Source: Flavobacteriia bacterium (GTDB taxonomy: Bacteria; Bacteroidota; Bacteroidia; Flavobacteriales; Flavobacteriaceae). From it: 7,419 bases of DNA. Positions 1 to 4,986 of this stretch are shown here, piece after piece. The position numbers and the translations under genes are program-made. Location: contig DRQI01000012.1 of the NCBI GenBank assembly GCA_011330545.1, forward strand, positions 1-7,419. Direction: 5' to 3'. The notes under the pieces were generated by a model. The model made no database searches and was not told the DNA's origin. It worked only from the letters and a program-made list of their open reading frames with translations. Numbering within the stretch: position 1 is the stretch's first letter; each line of letters starts with the position of its first letter.

Positions 1-1177
1 GTTTTTTCGAAATTATTAATCCTGAATTACGCAATAATAAAATAGGAAAAGGCACTTTTACAGCTTCAAAATATTCTTTTAATTCAAACCAATACGCCAA
101 TTCTCCTCCTCCTCCAATATAACAAAGATTTGGCAGAATTACCTCTTGGTATAAAGGGCGCATGATTACATTGGGACTAAATCGCTCGGGGAAACTATGG
201 AGTTCTTTTTGTATTTCTTCTTTTGTCCATGAAATACCGGTATCTACTGTTTTGTAAATCCCTTTTTCTAAAATAATGCGTTCGCGTAAGGCGTCAGCTA
301 GATAAAATAAATTTATCTCTCGCGGGTTTACTTGAATTTTATAGTTTTTTTCTAATTTTTCAATGGTATTAGAAACGCTTTTAACAGCGGTTTGGTGTAG
401 CAATTCACCTTCCATAAACGGAATAAATTGCTGTTTTAATTTACGGCTATCTCCATCAATAATGACCAATCCGTATTCGCCAAACAACTCATTGGCCAAA
501 TACCGGGTAGCATCGGTTAAAGTATTGTGTCCTAAATAAGCATTTTTAAACAGGGTTTTTAAATAGGTAGCATTTTTTGAGCTGTTTAGTTCTTTTGAAA
601 AAAAAGCAAAAACCGCTTCTAAGCCTTCTGTTGACAACCGTCCTACGGCGCCATCGCTTTCGCGATTCCACTCTATTTTTTTTTGCTTGAAATTGAAATA
701 ATTAATTTCTTCAAAATCGTGGTCTTCGGTGGCCATCCAATATACGGGTACAAAATGTTTATCTTTAAATGCTACTTTTAATTTCTCTGCTAAATTAATT
801 GCTGAAATTATTTTGTATAGAAAATACAAAGGCCCGGTAAATAGATTTAATTGATGCCCTGTGGTAACCGTAAAGGTATTTTCTTTTAATAGTGATTGGA
901 TGTTTTGTCGTGTCTTTTTTGAAGTCTCTATATCTTTATATTGATTACTTAAAACATCAACTAAGAGATTTCTCGTCGCTTCGCTCTGTCGAAATGACAA
1001 TTTTTTTTCTTCGAGTTGTTTCTTAAAACCAGCTAGGTCTGGAAAATGATTATAAAACGGAGTTATTTTTTCATTTTTATCTAGATAATCGCAGATGGTT
1101 TTAGAAAAATAGCCTGTTTTTTTATAGGATATTGAAGAAATGGTTTTACAGTCTTCTTCAATGGTTTGATTAGACAT
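1..1177 (-). CDS. bshC: Bacillithiol biosynthesis cysteine-adding enzyme BshC, 3' end cut by window edge
   Basis: BshC is the putative cysteine ligase that joins cysteine to glucosaminyl-malate in the last step of bacillithiol synthesis in the cytoplasm. The ATG at 1177-1175 opens 392 codons with no stop before the left edge. Full-length members have about 530 residues, so the C-terminal coiled-coil part is missing here. Family blocks are clear: TGYFSK (21-26), PFYNHFP (40-46), TVTTGHQLNLFTGPLYFLYK (103-122), VPVYWMATEDHDFEEINYF (143-161), WNRESDGAVGRL (170-181), and near the edge a block with MRPLYQEVILPNL, YIGGGGELAYW and PFPILLLRNS. The gene lies 71 bp after the Dph6-like gene on the same strand and may be read through from it; no strong promoter is seen in the gap. 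Residues 61-71 are encoded by a repeat-like sequence that is listed separately. A 9-A run on the coding strand (676-684) is intact in frame. The identification is firm; the cysteine-adding reaction is known for the family mainly from genetics. Confidence 0.96.
   Translation of the reverse strand, partial: MSNQTIEEDCKTISSISYKKTGYFSKTICDYLDKNEKITPFYNHFPDLAGFKKQLEEKKLSFRQSEATRNLLVDVLSNQYKDIETSKKTRQNIQSLLKENTFTVTTGHQLNLFTGPLYFLYKIISAINLAEKLKVAFKDKHFVPVYWMATEDHDFEEINYFNFKQKKIEWNRESDGAVGRLSTEGLEAVFAFFSKELNSSKNATYLKTLFKNAYLGHNTLTDATRYLANELFGEYGLVIIDGDSRKLKQQFIPFMEGELLHQTAVKSVSNTIEKLEKNYKIQVNPREINLFYLADALRERIILEKGIYKTVDTGISWTKEEIQKELHSFPERFSPNVIMRPLYQEVILPNLCYIGGGGELAYWFELKEYFEAVKVPFPILLLRNSGLIISKK
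965..998 (-). repeat. Dispersed-repeat-like sequence inside bshC
   Basis: On the minus strand this stretch begins GTCATTTCGACAGAGCGAAG and ends CGACGAGAAATCTC. I recall from memory that flavobacterial genomes carry many intergenic copies of a short element with the same GTCATTTCGA start, GCGAAGCGA-like middle and GAGAAATCTC end. Here it lies wholly inside bshC and is read in frame as residues 61-71 (SFRQSEATRNL), with no stop and no frame change. The outer ATTTC and GAAAT (968-972 and 991-995) form a short inverted pair. Only one good copy is present in this window, so its repeat status depends on the rest of the genome. Confidence 0.55.
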
Positions 1178-1248
1178 CGTTTTTATTTTTTATAAAAATA
1201 CTAATTTTTAGGGTTCAGTCGAAATTAGAAACCGCTACTAACATTTTT

Positions 1249-1983
1249 TTAACGTTTATCTTTTAACAATAAATCGCAGTACCAAAAAGCATTATCCCAA
1301 GTGTTTTTTTTATCTTTTTTAATTGCTGTACTTCTTGTTTTTTCTGATGTATTATACCTTTTAAATACTGTATTGCCCAGCTCAAAATCTATTGGATATT
1401 TAAAAATAGGGCCATCAAAAACAAAAGTGTGAAACTCTCCGTTTTCACCGCATACATCTACGGCAGGTGGCAACTCATTTATAAATGCTTCATCTATGAT
1501 TCTGCCCACAAATTTTTTATCTAATAGTTTTGCATTTACGCATACGGTAATTGCCTTAAAGCCCAACGCTAAAAATTGGCGCATTATCTTTTTGGTGTCT
1601 TTTTTCCATAACGGAAAAACAGCGTTGACACCCACTTCTTTCAGTTTATTTTCGCGATATGTTTTTAAATCTTCTAAAAAAATATCTCCGAATGCAGCAG
1701 TATGGTAATCTGCTTTTTTCAACTCTTGCATCATTGCTTTCATCGTTCTATCATAGCTTGCCATACTCACGTTACCTGACAAATATATTTTTTTTAGCGG
1801 CAACCCAATACTCTTCACTTGTGCATCTAATAAATTTTCATGTAATCCGTGCATTGACACTCTATTAAAATCTTGATTCACGGTGGTTACCAGTAAATCA
1901 ACTTTATAAATGGTGTCTTTCAATAAATAATATAATGCTAAGGCTGAGTCTTTGCCAGAACTCCAATTAAAATAAGTTTTCAT
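1249..1983 (-). CDS. Dph6-like PP-loop ATP pyrophosphatase (diphthine--ammonia ligase family)
   Basis: This 244-residue protein belongs to the ATP-binding PP-loop family that contains archaeal and eukaryotic Dph6, which amidates diphthine on elongation factor 2. The start ATG at 1983 places the PP-loop SSGKDSALA at residues 8-16, as usual for the family. Other family blocks are MHGLHENLL (44-52), AAFGDIFLEDLKTYRE (96-111), FPLWKKDT (123-130) and DVCGENGEFHTFVFDGP (176-192). The length suits a single-domain bacterial member without the C-terminal RidA-like domains of eukaryotic Dph6. Bacteria have no diphthamide, so the enzyme very probably adenylates and amidates (or thiolates) another substrate. 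It follows the methyltransferase gene by 63 bp that hold a promoter-like sequence, and it precedes bshC. Family membership is firm; the substrate is unknown. Confidence 0.9.
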   Translation of the reverse strand: MKTYFNWSSGKDSALALYYLLKDTIYKVDLLVTTVNQDFNRVSMHGLHENLLDAQVKSIGLPLKKIYLSGNVSMASYDRTMKAMMQELKKADYHTAAFGDIFLEDLKTYRENKLKEVGVNAVFPLWKKDTKKIMRQFLALGFKAITVCVNAKLLDKKFVGRIIDEAFINELPPAVDVCGENGEFHTFVFDGPIFKYPIDFELGNTVFKRYNTSEKTRSTAIKKDKKNTWDNAFWYCDLLLKDKR

Positions 1984-2003
1984 AATTTAATAATATCATA
2001 CCG

Positions 2004-2032
2004 CAAATTGAACTCATTTAAAATTTTTACAA
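2004..2032 (-). promoter_or_regulatory. Candidate promoter for the Dph6-like gene
   Basis: On the minus strand a TTG (2032-2030) is followed by an 18-bp spacer and TCAATTTG (2011-2004). This fits the Bacteroidota pattern of TTG at -33 and TAnnTTTG at -7 with one mismatch in the -7 box. The box ends about 20 bp before the ATG at 1983, which would leave a short 5' UTR. It suggests that the gene can be transcribed apart from rimO and the methyltransferase. Such short AT-rich matches also arise by chance. Confidence 0.4.
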
Positions 2033-2046
2033 GAAAATTCTAAAAT

Positions 2047-2760
2047 TTAGTTTATCTTTTGAAACAAAGTATACACATAATTACGATCGTCTCCATTTGG
2101 CATGGTATATATATAATTAAAACTTTCTTTTAACAGATAGCCTTTTCCCAGTTTTTCTTGCAACATCTTTGCATCGTATCTCTTAACAGGCAACCCGCTA
2201 CACATGGTTGCGCCTTCTAAATTAAAAACGGCTAAAATTACAAATCCGTTTTTCTTTACTTTTTGGTTTACCAATTCAAAATAGGCATCTTGGTCTTTTT
2301 CGTCTACAAAAAAATGAAGTACGGCTCTGTCATTCCACACATCTACTTGGGGTATTTTTTTTAGTTCGGTAGGGTTTACCAAATCATCTACTATCCAAGT
2401 TACTTCCACTTGTTTGGCGCCAATTCTGTGTTTAATTTTATTGAGGGCACAGCTGCTGATGTCATTGGCTATTAAATGGGTATATCCTTTTTCTACCAAA
2501 CTGTCTATCAAGGTAGTAGAACCCGCCCCCACATTTAAAATGGCTGCATTTTTTGCTACCTTACTATTTTCGATTAATTGTAAACTCGGGGTCGATTCGT
2601 CTTCATACCATCCTAATTTAGTAATGTCTACATCGGTATACATGGCGCACCAATATTCGCCTAAGTGTTCTTTAGAATTGCTTGTTTTACAGCCTTTGTC
2701 TGTAATGCTACAAGAAGACACTTGTTTATTTTCTGTTTGACACGATTCTTTTTTTTTCAT
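2047..2760 (-). CDS. Class I SAM-dependent methyltransferase, substrate unknown
   Basis: This 237-residue protein has a Rossmann-type methyltransferase fold. Motif I is ILNVGAGST (74-82), the acidic end of the second strand is ANDIS (98-102), an acidic pair DD lies at 125-126, and the motif IV region is VDVWNDRAVLHFF (139-151). The EYWCAMY (35-41) and LGWYEDESTPSLQLI (49-63) blocks resemble the entry region of the small methyltransferases related to eukaryotic EEF1AKMT4 and CSKMT, which modify protein lysines, but that resemblance does not fix the substrate. CSGLPVKRYD (187-196) is a further conserved-looking block. The first 30 residues form a polar tail with cysteines at 7, 17 and 24, outside the catalytic domain. 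The ATG at 2760 lies 11 bp after the rimO stop, so the two are probably cotranscribed. Codons 2-4 are a run of nine A. Fold call firm; role not recognised. Confidence 0.88.
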   Translation of the reverse strand: MKKKESCQTENKQVSSCSITDKGCKTSNSKEHLGEYWCAMYTDVDITKLGWYEDESTPSLQLIENSKVAKNAAILNVGAGSTTLIDSLVEKGYTHLIANDISSCALNKIKHRIGAKQVEVTWIVDDLVNPTELKKIPQVDVWNDRAVLHFFVDEKDQDAYFELVNQKVKKNGFVILAVFNLEGATMCSGLPVKRYDAKMLQEKLGKGYLLKESFNYIYTMPNGDDRNYVYTLFQKIN

Positions 2761-2771
2761 GTTTTCTAATA

Positions 2772-4082
2772 TTAAACCGGCTCTCCATTCAAATCAAAAT
2801 CGCCTGCCGATATTATTTTTATATCCACAAATTTACCAATTTGTAAATAATGTTTGGTGGCATCTACAATGACATCATTGTCTACATCGGGCGAATCAAA
2901 CTCGGTACGCCCAAAAAAGTAGTTGCCTTCTTTTCTGTCAAAAATACATTTGTATGTATTGCCTACTTTTTCTTGATTTAATTCAAAAGAAATCTGGCTT
3001 TGTATCTCCATAATTTCTGCAACGCGCTGTTCTTTGACTTCTTCGGGTACATCATCTTCTAATGTATAGGCATGTGTATTTTCTTCATGCGAATAGGCAA
3101 AAACGCCCAAACGGTCAAAACGCATTGCTTTTACCCAATCTTTCAGCTCTTTAAAAATTTCTTCTGTTTCGCCCGGATATCCCACTATAAGTGTCGTTCT
3201 GATTGCCATATTGGGCACCGCGCCTCTAAATTGCCGTAATAATTTCATCGTTTTTTCGCGTGTTGTGCCCCGCCGCATCGAAGTTAATAAACGGGTATTG
3301 ATATGTTGTAGCGGAATATCCAAATAATTACAAATTTTTGCTTCATTTTTCATCACTTCTAAGACCTCTAACGGAAAGCCGGTTGGAAATGCATAATGCA
3401 GGCGTATCCATTCAATACCTTCAACTTTCACCAATTCTTTGAGTAAATCTGCCAAGGCTCTCTTTTTATAAATATCCAATCCGTAATACGTTAAGTCTTG
3501 TGCAATTAAAATCAATTCTTTGATGCCTTGTTCAGCCAGCTTAGTCGCTTCAATGAGTAAATCCTTAATGGGTGTTGAACGATGCTTGCCGCGCATTAAC
3601 GGAATGGCACAAAATGAACACGGCCTATCACACCCTTCGGCAATTTTGAGGTATGCGTAATGCTTGGGGGTAGTTGTTACCCGCTCTCCTAACAATTCAT
3701 GTTTGTAATCGGCTTCTAAGGCTTTTAGCAAATTGGGCAAGTCATGAGTACCGAAATAGGCATCGATATCAGGAATTTCTTTTTCTAAATCGGGTTTATA
3801 ACGCTCACTCAAACATCCGGTAACAAAAACTTTATCTATTTCGCCGGCTTCTTTTTTTTGGGCGTAATGTAAAATGGTATTGATAGATTCTTCTTTGGCT
3901 TTGCCAATAAAACCGCAGGTATTAATAACCACAATATTGCCATCATCATTACTATCTTCGTGTACTACCTCTTTGTTATTGGCTTTGAGTTGCCCCATCA
4001 GCACTTCTGAATCATAACTGTTTTTTGAACATCCTAAAGTTATAACATTGATTTTGTTTTGTTTGGTAGATTTTGTTCTCAT
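2772..4082 (-). CDS. rimO: Ribosomal protein S12 methylthiotransferase RimO
   Basis: RimO is a radical-SAM enzyme with two iron-sulfur clusters that adds a methylthio group to the conserved aspartate (Asp88/89) of ribosomal protein S12. At 436 residues it is of usual length. The N-terminal methylthiotransferase domain has cluster cysteines in VITLGCSKN (C18), INTCGFIG (C56) and VTGCLSERY (C90). The radical-SAM core has the CDRPCSFCAIPLMRGKHRS motif with C151, C155 and C158, followed by the family block LQHINTRLLTSMRRG near 259-273. The C-terminal TRAM domain covers roughly residues 370-436. The LGCSKNSYDSE start and CAIPLMRG favour RimO over its tRNA-modifying relatives MiaB and MtaB. The ATG at 4082 has a TAATTTTG promoter box about 41 bp upstream, and the methyltransferase gene follows after 11 bp. 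I see no missing catalytic residue. Confidence 0.97.
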   Translation of the reverse strand: MRTKSTKQNKINVITLGCSKNSYDSEVLMGQLKANNKEVVHEDSNDDGNIVVINTCGFIGKAKEESINTILHYAQKKEAGEIDKVFVTGCLSERYKPDLEKEIPDIDAYFGTHDLPNLLKALEADYKHELLGERVTTTPKHYAYLKIAEGCDRPCSFCAIPLMRGKHRSTPIKDLLIEATKLAEQGIKELILIAQDLTYYGLDIYKKRALADLLKELVKVEGIEWIRLHYAFPTGFPLEVLEVMKNEAKICNYLDIPLQHINTRLLTSMRRGTTREKTMKLLRQFRGAVPNMAIRTTLIVGYPGETEEIFKELKDWVKAMRFDRLGVFAYSHEENTHAYTLEDDVPEEVKEQRVAEIMEIQSQISFELNQEKVGNTYKCIFDRKEGNYFFGRTEFDSPDVDNDVIVDATKHYLQIGKFVDIKIISAGDFDLNGEPV

Positions 4083-4091
4083 ATAATACCT

Positions 4092-4133
4092 GCGTAATTC
4101 GCCATTCTTTGAAGATTGATTGCAAAATTACGC
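4092..4133. repeat. Perfect 8-bp inverted repeat over the rimO promoter
   Basis: GCGTAATT at 4092-4099 is matched by AATTACGC at 4126-4133, with 26 bp between them. The right arm overlaps the candidate -7 box of rimO (4123-4130), and the left arm begins 10 bp before the rimO ATG. If transcription starts near 4117, the full repeat exists only in DNA, so an operator is likelier than an RNA hairpin. It may be chance in AT-rich sequence, though each arm carries three G or C bases. Confidence 0.45.
4123..4130 (-). promoter_or_regulatory. rimO: Candidate -7 box of the rimO promoter
   Basis: The minus strand reads TAATTTTG, an exact match to the Bacteroidota -7 consensus TAnnTTTG. It lies about 41 bp before the rimO ATG, a fitting distance for a promoter with a UTR near 35 nt. 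No TTG is found at the usual -33 spacing, which weakens the call. The gap to the regulator gene (82 bp) supports a separate transcription unit for rimO and the methyltransferase. Confidence 0.5.
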
Positions 4134-4164
4134 TTTTAGCTATAAATAGACTGAGAATAATTCG

Positions 4165-4848
4165 TTAAATAAACCCTCTCTTTTTGGCTTCTTTTACCAA
4201 CTGTTCATCATTGGCATTGTCTAAATCAAACAACTCTCTTATATGGTTTTTTCTTTTATTAATAGCACTCAGCGAAAGGTTGACATAATTTACAAGGTTT
4301 TTTGTTTTTACCCCTTTTGAAAGGTGGTAGATAATTTTTCTATTGATATCGTCTAATAACGAATTGTCAATATCGGTGACTTTTTTTCTGAAATAGTTGG
4401 CAACCGTAGTGCTGTAATACGGTGGGTTGTTAATAACAGCATTGAATGCTATGATAAATTCTTTGGGGGTAACATCGTTTTTAATCAACAAGCCATCAGG
4501 GTTTACCGTTGTTAAAATATTTCGTATTCTATCATTTTCATTAAATGAGGTAAGGATAATAATCTTTGCTTTCGGTAATTTTTTTTTGGCATAGCTTGCC
4601 AAACCTTGGCCTGAAATTATTTTACCGTCTGCCGATGGCGGTAATTGTACATCAAAAAAGAGAACCTCGTACGCTTTGTGCGCCGATGCTGTATCGATGC
4701 TATGAATAGCCGAGTCGCAATTATTAGCAGTATCAATAGTAAACTGATACAATTCTTCTAATTCTGAAGAAGCCAAAATAGCCTTATAGGCTTCTACAAT
4801 CATCGGATGGTCATCTACAATTAATATCTTAATTTTCTTCTTCTTCAC
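4165..4848 (-). CDS. LuxR-like response regulator (receiver plus helix-turn-helix)
   Basis: This 227-residue cytoplasmic protein should be the DNA-binding output of the sensor kinase encoded just upstream. The receiver domain (about 5-145) has the acidic pair D12-D13 in VDDHP, the phospho-acceptor D66 in FFDVQLP, T100-S101 in ILTSF and K123 in LIKND. The loop after D66 is long (PPSADGKIISGQG), a feature I associate with a flavobacterial subgroup of regulators. The C-terminal helix-turn-helix (about 165-207) has SKGVKTKNLVNYVNLSLSAI and KRKNHIRELF, a divergent LuxR/NarL type. The start is GTG at 4848-4846, giving MKKKKIKILIVDDHP; an in-frame TAA lies eight codons upstream and no ATG lies between. 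It follows the kinase by 138 bp, which hold their own candidate -7 box. Target genes cannot be read from the sequence. Confidence 0.93.
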   Translation of the reverse strand: MKKKKIKILIVDDHPMIVEAYKAILASSELEELYQFTIDTANNCDSAIHSIDTASAHKAYEVLFFDVQLPPSADGKIISGQGLASYAKKKLPKAKIIILTSFNENDRIRNILTTVNPDGLLIKNDVTPKEFIIAFNAVINNPPYYSTTVANYFRKKVTDIDNSLLDDINRKIIYHLSKGVKTKNLVNYVNLSLSAINKRKNHIRELFDLDNANDEQLVKEAKKRGFI

Positions 4849-4972
4849 ACGAATAAATTTACCTGTTTATTGCCTCTTATAAATTACCTAACCCCTTCTC
4901 AGGTTGACTTTTCTTCGGGTTTGAAAATATTCCGGAGAAGTTTTGTACATACTTAGGGTAGCGACAACATAA

Positions 4973-4980
4973 CAAAGATA
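4973..4980 (-). promoter_or_regulatory. Candidate -7 box upstream of the response regulator
   Basis: The minus strand reads TATCTTTG, an exact match to TAnnTTTG, just past the kinase stop codon and 125 bp before the regulator's GTG. No TTG stands at the usual upstream spacing. If used, it would let the regulator be made apart from the kinase with a 5' UTR of nearly 120 nt. That leader contains a CTTCTC/GAGAAG pair (4895-4900 and 4935-4940 on the plus strand) but no convincing terminator. Confidence 0.35.
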
Positions 4981-4986
4981 AAAAAA

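Noticed and set aside
1201..1228. Inverted repeat CTAATTT/AAATTAG between the Dph6-like gene and bshC as a terminator
   Set aside because: The stem has only 7 pairs, nearly all A/T, with a 14-nt loop, and lacks a GC-rich part, so it is too weak to call.
1496..1868. Plus-strand open frames opposite the Dph6-like gene
   Set aside because: They lie antisense to a gene with clear conserved motifs, show no domain of their own and have no promoter or start signal.
2414..2740. Plus-strand 108-codon open frame opposite the methyltransferase gene
   Set aside because: It is the reverse of a conserved coding frame and its composition reflects that; no independent evidence for a protein.
1249..2760. 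Methyltransferase plus Dph6-like gene read as a diphthamide pathway
   Set aside because: The diphthamide methyltransferase Dph5 belongs to a different fold family, no Dph1/Dph2 radical enzyme is present, and bacteria lack the EF-2 target.
4849..4986. Riboswitch or attenuator in the leader of the response regulator
   Set aside because: Only small imperfect pairings (such as CTTCTC/GAGAAG with a 34-nt loop) are visible, with no known motif and no terminator followed by T residues.
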